Shown: positions 46,675 through 57,075, counted from the stretch's first letter. The stretch is DNA of 64,000 nucleotides from Diploptera punctata (GCA_030220185.1 JASPKZ010007545.1:654996-718995), one strand, 5' to 3'. The notes: generated by a model not told the origin, from the sequence alone. Numbers and translations: made by a program.

Positions 46675-47388
46675 GGCTGAATTCAAATACCCATGAACAA
46701 TAATCACAAATAGGAATGAGATGCACAAAGAAATTAAATATAGGCTCAATTCTGGAAATGCGTGCTATTATGCATTACAGAGACTCTTGATGTCCCAACT
46801 CCTTTCAAAAAACGTTAAACTCAAAATATATAAAACTATTTTTCTACCAGTTATATTATACGGATGCGAAACATGGACTCTTACTTTAAGGGAGGAAAGG
46901 AGACTACAAGTATTTGAGAATAAAGTACTTAGGAAAATGTTTGGACCAAAAAGAGATGAACAAACACGTGAATGGAGAAGACTACATAACAATGAACTAC
47001 ATAGTCTTTACAGGGAGCCAGATATAATAAAAACAGTTACGTCTCATAGACTGCGATGGGCAGGAAATGTTGCACGTATGGGGAATGAAAGACTTACATG
47101 GAAGCTTCTTGTAGGAAAGCCAGAGGGAAAACGCCCAGTTGGTAGACCAAGAATGAGATGGGAGAATAACATCAACTATGGTTTGAGGGAAGTAGATTAT
47201 ACAGGGAATGATTGGAAAGCATTAGCTAAGGATAGGGATGTGTGGAGAGCTTATGTCCGCCCGGCCATGAACCTAGGGTTTCGATAGTGCCAGTGAGTAA
47301 GTAAGTAAGTAAGTAAGTAGGTAAATAAGTAAGTAAGTAAGTAGGTAAATAAGTAAGTAAGTAAGTAGGTAAATAAGTAAGTAAGTAA
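46675..47388 (+). mobile_element. (GTAA)-tailed LINE, 5'-truncated, with 16-bp target-site duplication
   Basis: gtaaaacgcgatgcat (46659-46674) and gtaaaacgccatgcat (47389-47404) flank the insert. An open frame of 188 codons (46721-47287) reads KEIKYRLNSGNACYYALQRL, YGCETWTLTLREERRLQVFE, LHNNELHSLYREPDIIKTV, RLRWAGNVARMGNERLTW, GKRPVGRPRMRWENNINYGL and DRDVWRAYVRPAMNLGFR stop. It is the best-preserved C-terminal domain of this LINE in the window. The tail (47293-47388) is a GTAA array with periodic GGTAAATA variants. Confidence 0.9.
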
Positions 47389-47519
47389 GTAAAACGCCAT
47401 GCATATTTATACTCCTACAACAGTAGTAAAAATTCAATATTAATATAACATGACAACGTGACATAATATAATTAAAATCCAATAGGCCTACCATATAATG
47501 AAATGAAATGTTTTATAAT

Positions 47520-47563
47520 AAGACATAATGTAATGTAATGTAATGTAATGTAATGTAATAATT
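47520..47563. repeat. (TAATG)n microsatellite
   Basis: Pentanucleotide taatg repeated about seven times. Confidence 0.9.
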
Positions 47564-47731
47564 ATATTTTAAAGCATGGTAAACCATGCTAGTAATATTT
47601 ATCAATTTTTCGTATTCGATTTTCGGATATACATTTTTTCTATGAGTATGCCTATAGGATATAGAACGGAATTCACTCGCAATCGTGAGGTGAACTAACA
47701 AACTAATTTGTGTAAGAAGTATTGACATCAA

Positions 47732-47944
47732 TTACTGAAACCAATTTTGAAGGTCTGCGTCACACATGATTATAGCCTCAACGGTCGCATGACGGGCGCT
47801 TGCTTTTTTCTCTGCTAATAATATTTGTGTTATTGTTAAAAACTTCATCTCAAAAGGAACAGCTAATTGAATCATATTGACCGTTAATCCGGCGGCGACT
47901 TCTTTAGTTATGACCATCAACGCAATTAGCGAGGCTCCAGTCAT
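47732..47944 (-). CDS. unassigned 70-residue frame
   Basis: Minus-strand frame reading TGASLIALMVITKEVAAGL, TVNMIQLAVPFEMKFLTI, TQILLAEKKASARHATVE and AIIMCDADLQNWFQ. Composition and amphipathic pattern look more protein-like than other chance frames here, and its GC content is above the surroundings. It vaguely resembles a hotdog-fold thioesterase strand pattern, but I cannot place it. A stop precedes the ATG, and no good splice acceptor was seen. It could be a gene-fragment relic or chance. Confidence 0.25.
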   Translation of the reverse strand: MTGASLIALMVITKEVAAGLTVNMIQLAVPFEMKFLTITQILLAEKKASARHATVEAIIMCDADLQNWFQ

Positions 47945-48534
47945 ATGATATGTTAATCACTGATAATAACTACCTCAAAAACCTTGACTATTTATAACGG
48001 TCGGATTTATTTATTGATTTATAAAATTGAATGGTTATTCCGAAAACAGATCTAACCCAGAAACCGCTTCTCATGATTTGACAAACTTCTTCCACAATTT
48101 TGTTACACATACTGTAGATCATCAATCGCTTGAATGCCAACTTTTAAAAATAAAGTTAACAGGTCTGGAAGAGAGCAGGGATAGTTTTACATACACCATG
48201 CCGTGATATTCTCCGGATAGATCAATAATTCACTGAGAACTCAACTTTCGGATATTTGTCGGTTGTATCTCTTTTCCGGGCAACTATTGAATTATAAAAT
48301 TAACTTATTTAAAGGGAAAAAAAATACATACAAACCATCTTAATTAATTTATAAGTTACATGTAATTTTTTTCTATTCGATTATCTTAGATACTCTCACC
48401 ATATAGATACCTTTTACATGCCAAATGCCACACGCCACCCGGGCATTACAAAGTTACGAAAATTACATACTTAATGGTAAATTTAAATACACACTCCTTT
48501 CGCAATTTATAAAATTATAAAAATAAATTATGTC
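47945..48534. other. no recognisable feature
   Basis: AT-rich, no motif seen. Confidence 0.35.
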
Positions 48535-48705
48535 CACCTCTGCGGCATCGGGGTATATTCATTGCCTCTTGTGCAACGGGCCAGGGTTAAAATTTCGGTC
48601 GAGAGGCGTTTCTTTGGTGATGTTTCTTTCGGGTTTTTTTCCTCATCTGAAAGGCAAATGTCGGAAACTTTTAGGGCCCAAATAGTCCCCGAATATAATC
48701 TGACG
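48535..48705 (+). mobile_element. degenerate tRNA-derived SINE, family 1
   Basis: Decayed head gcggcatcggggtatattca, box B remnant cagggttaaaatttc, body ggttttttt...cctcatc, gcaaatgtcgg and ccaaatagtccccgaa. It is older than the copies at 29787 and 34366. Confidence 0.7.
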
Positions 48706-48784
48706 ATCAGAACGATCGCCTGCTTATTTAGTATGAATGAATGAGTGAATCGTATATCTTGTCTGAAGTGTTGATATTGTTAGG

Positions 48785-48970
48785 GGTGGCCCTGACATTG
48801 AGCTGTTGACTCATTCAGGAAGGCCATCCACGTCCTTGTGTTGTCTAAAATATGTGTATGATTGTTGCTAGGATGGTAATATTCGGAATGGTGGATTCAG
48901 AGCTACTAATCCTCCCCCGATTGGCCGTGACGCTTTAAGATCACGATTGCATGGGGCATGTAAAAAAAAC
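48785..48970 (+). repeat. relative of the 16175-16567 foldback element
   Basis: gtggccctgacattg and aaggccatccacgtcc...ttgtgttgtc...atgtgtatgat match arm sequence of the foldback element. It is partial and diverged. Confidence 0.5.
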
Positions 48971-49365
48971 ATATTATATATATAAGATGTTAAACTAAGG
49001 CAAAGGAGGAGAGATAAATGAAGCTATTAGAAGCAAAATTTTAATTGAAACAACCTTATTTATATATAAACTAATATCATCAGATATAATTCACCAAAGC
49101 TGATAATACTAAATATCCTATGTGGATAATAAATCATATTGAAAACAAATCCGACAAAGAATATAGGTTAATACGAATATTACATTGAGAAGTTTAGTAA
49201 AAATACTTTCTGAAAATTAACGTTAAGAAAACAGAAAACAAAATACTGATACATATTCCACATTTGAAAGGTTATTTTGTCCATAAAAATGCCATCAATT
49301 AAAAAATAAAGTTAATGTTCATTCACAGAAGCAAATATTTATTTACTTTAATTTCATTTATTTCA
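48971..49365. other. no recognisable feature
   Basis: AT-rich, no motif seen. Confidence 0.35.
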
Positions 49366-49369
49366 TTTA

Positions 49370-49765
49370 TTTAGCCTGGTGCATTTCAGTCTATATGGTC
49401 TTCTCTGCTACTCACCAGAACAGACATATGTTGCATTAAAAGATAACTATCACAATACTAATTGTAATATTGGATATTAAAAGAAATTTGTCATAACTGA
49501 CAATAATAAATGAGATAAATAATTAAACAGTAAGTATAATGACAATTTAATTTTAAACTCGTAATAAAATATGCTCAAATATATAAAAGTCCCTATCTAA
49601 TTTACATAATTATAAAACATGAAAAATGAAAAAATATAGTGAATTAATCTATCGGTTGTATATATATATACAATATCAGCTTTAAAGTGCTGAAAAATTT
49701 TAAAACAAATTTCATAAAATAAAATATTAATTGCTGAAAGGATACTATCAGTGAGGTGTTTTCGT
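49370..49765 (-). mobile_element. 3' UTR copy of the CR1/Jockey-like LINE
   Basis: In reverse complement it starts near cacctcactgatagtatcct (like 18865-18890). It ends with gtctgttctggtgagtagca and ccaggctaaataaatgaaat. It contains no coding part. Confidence 0.8.
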
Positions 49766-49990
49766 TAGTTAGTTAGTTAGTTATTACAAAATAGTCTATT
49801 TGGTTTTAAACCGTGTCATAGTTTGGCAATTTTATGGGCGTAAAAATTAAAAATGACTTCGTCCTGAAGGGGAGTAGGCCTAATAGAAACTCAAGCCTGA
49901 ATTTAGAGGGCTGTGGACAAATAATGAGCCCTTCCTTTACCAGATTTCAGCTACGACGCCCGATTTATTAAAACATTCTAAATAATAGAC

Positions 49991-51217
49991 TAAAATAAGT
50001 TAAAATATATCATCTTAGGTAAGATCCGTCGTCCTCAACTTATAAAATATGTATTCTTTATGCCTGTAGGCCTTTCAGAACATCCGTTCCATCTTCAGCA
50101 GGTCCTTCTTCGCTAAAATATCTAATATGATGGTTGATGCTGTTGGTCTTAATGTGGTGTTGTCGTGACTAAAGCTTCTTCCTGACGATATCGTATAGTG
50201 GGTTGTTTAGTCTGGGAGTGCTTTCATTTATTAAAAGCTTGTTGTCTATTTCCTTGATAATTTCCAGGTCTTCCAATATGTCGATTTTTGTTGGATTTCC
50301 CCCCTTTGTGTACTATTGTAAGGGTGTCTTCTATTGAGTTCATTCTATGACCGGCGTTTATTATGTGCTTAGCGTAATTAGACTTTCCATATGCGTATAC
50401 GAAATCGTTACGATGTACTTTAAACCTTATGTTGAAGTTTCTTTTCGTTCTACCTATACAGAACTTGTCACAGTCTTTGCATGTTAATTTATATACACTC
50501 TTGCCATTAAATTTATTATGTTTTTATATTTTATTACTTATTACATTATTTAGTTTATTATTAGTTTTGTAGGCTATGTTTAAATTTTTTTTTTTTTTTC
50601 GCAATGTTTTTGCTAATTTTATGGTTTCGTGGCCTGTGTAAGTTAGTGTAATCCATGTATTATTAATATCTGTTTCTCTTTCCAGTTTTGTTATTTTAAT
50701 TACATCGGTTTTCCTCTGTTGTTTTCTTACAACTTTATCTATAATTTTGCTGTTGTATCCATTGTTTCTAGCCATTTTTTTATGTACCGTAATTCCTTAT
50801 TGTAATTCAATTTGTTTAATGACAGTTTTAACATTCTATTAATTAGGCTCTTGAATGCGCTGATTTGTTGTTGGTACGGATGTCGTGATTTGTTGTTAAT
50901 TGCAAGCATATTAGTTGTTGGTTTTCTGTATATATCTATTTCAATTTTTTTTTGGTTTTCGTGTTTTTAACTATGTTAATATCCAAAAAATTAATTTTGT
51001 TGTTTTGTTCAATTTCGTCTGTGAATTCCAATTTATTGTGCATATTATTTATTTCTGATAGAATTTCTTCTTCTTTTCTGTCTGTAGTTTCATAAAATAT
51101 TATAATATCACCTACGTATCTAGCGATTGATTTTATGCATACAGGCATAAAGAATACATATTTTATAAGTTGAGGACGACGGATCTTACCTAAGAAGGTA
51201 TACTTTAACTTATTTTA
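49991..51217 (-). mobile_element. Penelope-like element with inverted arms (RT end plus GIY-YIG)
   Basis: Minus strand. 50936-51148 gives ARYVGDIIIFYETT (RT catalytic YVDD changed to YVGD), then FTDEIEQNNKINFLDINIV. 50524-50775 gives a linker with LTYTGHETIKLAKTLRKK. About 50280-50520 gives YKLTCKDCDKFCIGRTKRNF, then YAKHIINAGHRMNSIEDTL, a GIY-YIG domain whose Y/G signature is decayed. The ends carry a perfect 53-bp inverted repeat (50016-50068 and 51140-51192), extending to about 78 bp with mismatches. Inverted or partial tandem terminal repeats are typical for Penelope-like elements. Most of the RT is missing. Confidence 0.85.
50073..50098 (-). ncRNA. hammerhead-ribozyme-like core in Penelope-like terminal repeat
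   Basis: The minus strand reads CTGAAGA, then a stem GAAC/GTTC with loop GGAT, then GAAA. This matches CUGANGA, helix II and GAAA order. Helices I and III were not resolved. Confidence 0.4.
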
Positions 51218-52285
51218 TTGTACGATTTTCCACCTCAATGGTTTTAACAATGAATTTTATTAGTATTGATTTAAAATAATGAACTAACAAAACAGTAAAT
51301 TTGAAATCTTAGTATTACGTAACATACTATTTTAAATTCACAATTTTTTTCACATATGAAAATGCAAGTTTGTTTCTTCCTTCTGAAATTCCTAACATAA
51401 AACGTTAACTAGTTGCTCTGGGAAAGATTTGAAGAGTTTCTCTTGCTAGGTAAAGTGTGGCACATAATTAGACCGTGACCTTGAATTACACAAAGGGCTC
51501 GGCAACGTTTGATCGTGTTTTGGCTCAATGAGCCGCGGTATAACGTGTTTAATCGCCAATACAGATGTGTCACCTGCTGAAAAAAAACTGTGCATCTTCA
51601 CCAACACGTGCATCCTGCTTGCTGTAACATTATCCCCTTCTCCCTAATGTTGTGCACTTTTAAATAATAATTATCCCACATTTTAAAGTAAAATAACAAA
51701 CAGATGAAATAATATAATAATATAGATAGTGAGTTCACTGGTTCTGTCCCTCGGACTGTTGAGTAAAACTGGAATTCAAAACCCCATTATTTGCAGTCCG
51801 CCGTGGAGCTCAGATTGAAGCATGCCTTTATCCTTACAAAAAGGCTAGCCTACAATTTTATAACAAGCGGGGATGGAAATTTTATATGTATAATTTTCAA
51901 TCTTGGGGGTAGGAGTGGTGGTGATGTACAATTATTAATCAATAGATTTCGTACCAATTTATTGTTATTTTCTTCATTTATTTGCAGATTTAGATCATTA
52001 CACAGTATGCGCATTACTATAGACTTCCTGCACTCCCCAGAATGAGCGTAGATCGAGCTCAAGGAAGGATTCCATTAGAAAGTGTAACACAAAAATTGAC
52101 CTGTATTCATAAAGTAACTTATTCATAAATAAATTACGTGGTATAGAAAATATAAGTACAAATCAACTTTGTGTCATCTGTAATGTATTTACTATTACGT
52201 AAAATACTATAGTAAAACAACCGTGCAATTTTATACACATACAACTTAATAAGTCTATAAAATGTAGTACTGATTAAAATAAATA
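51218..52285. other. no recognisable gene
   Basis: AT-rich with a GC-richer patch at 51430-51640. The overlapping frames at 51791-52062 on both strands have no known domain. Confidence 0.35.
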
Positions 52286-52289
52286 ATAC

Positions 52290-53025
52290 AACACGCACAC
52301 ACTATTGAGTAACACTAAGAAATTACGACTGGAAGTAAATATCAATAAAACTAGATATATGGTCACACCTAGAAATTCATTATATAATCGATGGACAGCT
52401 AATGACAAGTGAGGGAAATTTTGAGGAAGTTGCTGAATTCAAATACGGAGGAACAATAATCACAAATAGGAATGAGATGCACAAAGAAATTAGACATAGG
52501 CTCAATTCTGGAAATGCGTGCTATTATGCATTGCAGAGACTCTTGATGTCCCAACTCCTTTCAAAAAACGTTAAACTGTAAATATATAAAACTATTATTC
52601 TACCAGTTATATTATATGGATGCGTAACATGGACTCTTACTTTAAGGGAGGAAAGGAGATTACAAGTATTTGAGAATAAAGTACTTAGGAAAATTTTTGG
52701 ATCAAAGAGAGATGAACAGACACGTGAATGGAGAAGACTTCATAACAATGAACTACATGGTCTTTATAGGAAGCCAGATATAATATAAACAGTTAAGTTT
52801 CGTAGACTGCGATGGGCAGGACATGTTGCACGTATGGGGAATGAATGACTTGCATGGAATCTTCTTGTAGGAAAACCAGAGATAAAATGTCCAGTTGGTA
52901 GACCAAGAATGAGGTGGGAGAATAACATTAACTATGATTTGGGGGAAGTAGATTATACAGGGAATGATTGGAAAGCATTAGCTCTGGATAGGTATTTAAG
53001 AAGAGCTTATGTCCGCGCGGCCATG
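52290..53025 (+). mobile_element. (GTAA)-family LINE C-terminal copy, 3'-truncated
   Basis: It starts at acgcacacac and reads LRLEVNINKTRYMVTPRN, then a FEEVAEFKYGGTIITNRNEM block, HKEIRHRLNSGNACYYALQR and YGCVTWTLTLREERRLQVFE. Later codons encode NNINYDLGEVDYTGNDWKAL. The copy ends at gcgcggccatgg, without the last codons and tail. A few stops and substitutions are present. The (CA) start coincides with the internal (CA)n of the copy at 20776. Confidence 0.85.
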
Positions 53026-53239
53026 GTATTTTCTAACTTACTTTAACTTCTCCCTTAGTACATTATTTTATTTTTTCCCTTTGCCTCGAGAAAATCCCCG
53101 TCAACCTAAATTTATTTAATTTATTTTTTTAATATATTTTTATGTAAGTCTTACCATAGTTTATCTGTGAAGAATATGTATACCTGATATTAGATATTGA
53201 AATCAGACACTAACCTACTTTCCTAATAAAACTAAACTC

Positions 53240-53535
53240 TATGGCGCAACAGGTCTGGAAGACTATTAGACTACCCATTGGCTGCTGGTATCAACCCCTT
53301 GTATAGTACAGGGATGACATGTGGTTAGCATGACAGGTTTCCATGCTAGTTTTCTCAAATTGGATCCACTACGTATTGAAGTTGCCCAAATTCCTCGCGA
53401 TGTTAAGTGGCCACCGGTCCTATACTGGCCGAAATTCCAGAAAATCTCTTGCTCCATAATTAATTGAAAGAACACAAGTCGTGTAGCTCTGCACCAAGGC
53501 ATATTACCATAAACCGCTCGGCTACGACGGGGAAT
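53240..53535 (-). mobile_element. tRNA-derived SINE, family 4
   Basis: The right-end head, in reverse complement, is gtagccgagcggtttatggt. The body matches 28130-28450 and 55135-55445 with gaatttcggccagtatagga. The left end is caacaggtctgg. Confidence 0.8.
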
Positions 53536-54133
53536 AGCTCTCCTATAAGGGTTTATCTTCATTTGAGAATATTATTAAATACGTAACGTTCAGTTATTGT
53601 GAAGTCATGGTGATAAAACAACTGAAACACCGATTTGCTAGTAACTTTATCAGCAAGGGGTGCGAAACTGAAAACGACTTCAATGGGACTGTTGTCTCTG
53701 AATGTAACTATATATTAAGATGGTTGCGCATAGCAGCATGATTTCCAGCTGTATGCCTAACTAATCCGCTGTGTCATGATTTCAACAACAATGGAAGCCC
53801 CTATGTTCTCAAAGCTAATAATATGATAAAATTACTTAAGTTCTTAGGGAATATTTAATTATTTTCGCAGATTCCACTTTTATGTGACGGTACTGAACGA
53901 GATGTAGAGCGGTGTAAGCTAAAGAAAACTTAAAACGTGGGTATTAACTTGAAATGTAAGGAATTTATTAAATTCTATACATCACTGTGAAACAGGAATG
54001 ACATTTAACCTTCCATCGGATGTAAACCACGTCTTGGAACTTTCCTCATTCCAATACAATTGTAACTCTCTGGAATATAATGCAGATCACTTAACAGATA
54101 AACTATCTCACAGCATTTAAATGCTGATGTGAA
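53536..54133. other. no recognisable feature
   Basis: No conserved motif found. Confidence 0.35.
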
Positions 54134-54136
54134 TTA

Positions 54137-54865
54137 AGCCTGGTCTACACGTAACGTTTTGTCGTCAGTCTTGCATGATCATGCCAAGCTTTTTAAACAA
54201 AAATTTGCGTGTGTACGGCAAATTGGACGTTTTGCATGAACTGAATGAGGTTTGACAAACTCTCAAAAGACTGATGAGCTGGAGCTTTGTGTACAAACAA
54301 GACGGCGGACAAGTTGGTGCATGAAGACGCATATCAGTCTAATCGGTCAAACTTTGCTCTTCTGCCAGTCTATTCTTGGCGATACTGGAGGTTTTAACTA
54401 GTGTATTTACTGTGCATAGTGACGCAAAAATGACATCAGAATTACGACACTGGTCTCATGAATTTTTCGCGCAATTCATAGACATGTACCACAGTATTCC
54501 GTGCTTCTGGCACGTGAAATCGAAGGATTACAGCAATAGAGATAAGAAAAACCAAGCTTTCACCGTTTTCGTTAGAAAATATAAAGAAGTGGACAGGAAA
54601 GAAGTAAAGAGTCCGCCACAAAAAAAAATAAACTCATTTCGAACAGGTTATCCGCGAAGAGTGTACGAAAATGAAATCGTCAAAGCTTTTTGTTTGCGTG
54701 CCAGTCTTCGGATTCAGTCGGTAAGGTCTGATGCAGTCAGTATGGTAGGGTAACGACTGACCCAAAGCCTCAGTAAACGTTTGAGTAGTGTAGCCACACG
54801 AATTTTGTGTCAGTCTTATTTGATCATGCAAGACTGACGACAAAACATTACGTGTAGACGAGGCT
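54137..54865 (+). mobile_element. PIF/Harbinger-like element, 729 bp, intact ends
   Basis: The 45-bp terminal inverted repeats begin agcctggtctacacgtaacg (left) and, in reverse complement, agcctcgtctacacgtaatg (right), with only two mismatches. Flanking tta at 54134-54136 and 54866-54868 is the three-base TTA duplication typical of PIF/Harbinger. The interior encodes only the MADF accessory protein. There is no DDE transposase frame, so it would need one in trans. The near-identical TIRs suggest fairly recent activity. Confidence 0.85.
54430..54753 (+). CDS. MADF-domain protein of Harbinger-like element
   Basis: The open frame reaches upstream to 54376, but the ATG at 54430 starts a sequence that fits the domain better (MTSELRHWSHEFFAQFIDMY). 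It continues HSIPCFWHVKSKDYSNRDKK, NQAFTVFVRKYKEVDRKE and KKINSFRTGYPRRVYENEI, then a C-terminal tail to the taa at 54751-54753. MADF is a SANT/Myb-like DNA-binding fold. PIF/Harbinger elements normally encode such a protein beside the transposase, where it helps bind the ends and direct the transposase. The frame is open but only 107 residues from this start, so it is probably shortened after the MADF region. Expression is unknown. Confidence 0.7.
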   Translation: MTSELRHWSHEFFAQFIDMYHSIPCFWHVKSKDYSNRDKKNQAFTVFVRKYKEVDRKEVKSPPQKKINSFRTGYPRRVYENEIVKAFCLRASLRIQSVRSDAVSMVG

Positions 54866-54869
54866 TTAG

Positions 54870-55134
54870 AAAATAAAGTAAATTTCATTTACAAATTCAC
54901 TTGATGTATTTTTTAAAGGCGCTAAAACAAAAGTAAAACAATTTTTTGGAGATAATTGAATTTTACTTTTTAAAAATAATGCAGATAAGCGAATAACACC
55001 TTTCTGAGAATATAACATATTTAACGGAATACGGAATGCTCTATATCGCCAAGAACAAGAATATGCATGATTTTTGAGAAACTGTTGATAGTAGAATGAT
55101 GATAAGTATATTGTTTAAAATATTTGCATGATGT
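54870..55134. other. no recognisable feature
   Basis: AT-rich, no motif seen. Confidence 0.3.
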
Positions 55135-55445
55135 CTTAATGCAGAGCTACAGGACTTATGCTGGCTCAAGTCTCCATGAGGGAGATTTTTTCATGGAATT
55201 TCGTCATGTAAGTGACCGGAGCCCACCCAGCATCCTGCGGAATTCGGGTAGCTAAAAAAAACTAGCGGATTCAGGTAGAGAAAACCAGCTATTAAAGACC
55301 GGGGTGCCCGACAAGCTGACCACGTGTCACACCTACACTTTCTGGATGATCGCTTACCTCTGTGATTGACACGTGTATGGGAGGCCAGTATCCGGCATGT
55401 AGGCCAAGAGCCTTCTACACCTCTGGCGCCATGGAGTTAGTTATA
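55135..55445 (+). mobile_element. tRNA-derived SINE, family 4, plus orientation
   Basis: The decayed head atgcagagctacaggactta has a box B-like gctggctcaagtctcc. Body: ggaatttcgtcatgtaagtg, ccggagcccacccagcatcc and cgacaagctgaccacgtgtc. End: cctctggcgccatggagtta. It is in reverse orientation to the copies at 28130 and 53240. Confidence 0.8.
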
Positions 55446-55970
55446 AAATCTTGTTTGCAATTTAACGGAAGGAAAATATTATTTATTGCTTACTTACTCA
55501 TTTCATTTTCAGTAACATGTACTCTGATATAATTTGCCTTTATTATTTTTATTTAAATCTAGTAGGCCTAATCACTTATAATAAAATAGTGCTAAACTAC
55601 GTAAATAATGTAAATCCTCTCTACTCGTGTGAGACATAATTTCAGGCCGAAAGTCGAAACGAGATGAAGTCCCATTTATTGGAGGTATGTAATATACAAG
55701 AATGTCAGCTGACCTGGTCTGTCGTACTTTCACATGGGGGCAGGTAAAATGAAATGAAACTAAAGAATTTGATAACAGGAGCAAGGAGAAATGTTGGAAT
55801 AAAGTTTCTGGCTTTCGAAAAAGGGAACAAACCCCTAGAAAAACCTAACCTAGCTCCGATTCGTCCACCACGATTTGCATATGGAGCGATTGAATGCGAA
55901 CTCGGGATCCGGAATTGGAACTTGCGCCACGGTACCGCCGAATTTAAATAAATAAGTTATATAAATTTCC
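55446..55970. other. no recognisable gene
   Basis: Overlapping frames 55572-55784 (minus) and 55754-55951 (plus) have no known domain. Confidence 0.35.
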
Positions 55971-55971
55971 C

Positions 55972-56100
55972 GGTGTGGAAAGCAACGGGGAGCTACCACA
56001 CCTATAAATCGCTAGGAAAGCTGCGAAGCACAGCATGAAAATGATATGATTGCAGTGATAGATTTGCCCTCGGGCAGAATTACTATGGATGGATATAAAT
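55972..56100 (+). mobile_element. SINE family 1, 3' module only
   Basis: cggtgtggaaagcaacgggg, then gaaaatgatatgattgcagt and gggcagaattactatggatg. This is a 5'-truncated insertion holding only the last 130 bp of the family. Confidence 0.85.
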
Positions 56101-56334
56101 TTGATTAAATGTCTTCTAAAAGGTTTAACAATTAAATACAGAATACTCTTTCAAGAAAATTAGCTTTAAAACAAAATTTATTATTAGCAATACGTTGTAG
56201 GGTTATCTGAATTCCCTTTAAACCCTAAATCTTAGAATTGAAAAATTGTCATTATTTTACCCTGAGTTCCTTAATATATTCAGCTAATTTTTTTAATTCA
56301 CCCTGAATGGTAATTATTGTTACAATATTTGTTG

Positions 56335-56512
56335 ATCGCGGTTGCCTAGTTCGTTATGTTACTTGCCTCTAGTCCTGTGGGTTGCGGGTTCAAATCCGGC
56401 CGGGGTTGATGGATTTTTAGGGTTGAAAAATCAGAGGGATAAATCCTCGGGAAGGGACTTTAAGCCGTTGGTCCCGAGTCTGAAGATTTTCAGGCTCATA
56501 AAATAACAGCAA
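56335..56512 (+). mobile_element. tRNA-derived SINE, family 2
   Basis: Head atcgcggttgcctagttcgt, box B gcgggttcaaatccg, body gatggatttttagggttg and gggactttaagccgttggtc. The third copy of this family in the window. Confidence 0.9.
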
Positions 56513-56668
56513 GTCTGAATATAAAAAACCTCTCTACAATATTTAACCGACCTTCATTCATCTAACTATTAACTAAATTGCTTATTAAATATATCAAATC
56601 ATTGAGGCGATGTACTAACCCGTGTCACTCGTTGATATCTCAAGGCAAATAAACGTAAATATATTAGC

Positions 56669-56981
56669 AAGTAAAGTAAGTAAAGTGATCCCACGACAGG
56701 CCTTGAGAGGCCCTTAGGGCAGTGGGAGATTAAGGCTCCCACTTTTCCTTGACAATCGGCACTTGATGTCAGCCGGGTTGTCAGCCATGTGTGACGGCCG
56801 CCTTTACCCCCAGAACAAGCGTCTGGTACTCATTTCCGTTAGAGGCTGAGTCGACCCCACGGCCATGGTGCCGCCAGAGGGTTTGGGTTAGTTTAAAATT
56901 CCTGACCAGACCGGGACTCGAACCCTCGACCTTCCGGCTTGTAGCGCAGTGCCTTAACCACTACGCTACGACGTGCCCCAT
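56669..56981 (-). mobile_element. tRNA-derived SINE, family 3, with 14-bp target-site duplication
   Basis: gtaaatatattagc (56655-56668) and gtaaataaattagc (56982-56995) flank the insert. On the minus strand the head reads cgtcgtagcgtagtggttaa (box A) and gagggttcgagtccc (box B). The tail on the left is a TTAC-type repeat. It is the best copy of this family in the window. Confidence 0.9.
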
Positions 56982-57038
56982 GTAAATAAATTAGCGCTGA
57001 TTAGAAAACTCCCCATTTTCCCATGCGGGACGTATGGC

Positions 57039-57039
<1 letters not shown>

Positions 57040-57072
<33 letters not shown>
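57040..57072. repeat. (TA)n microsatellite
   Basis: A pure TA run of about 30 bp. Confidence 0.95.

Positions 57073-57075
<3 letters not shown>

Noticed and set aside
49765..49785. gttagttagttagtta as telomeric-type repeat
   Set aside because: The unit is TTAG and not the insect TTAGG, and it is only about five units long.
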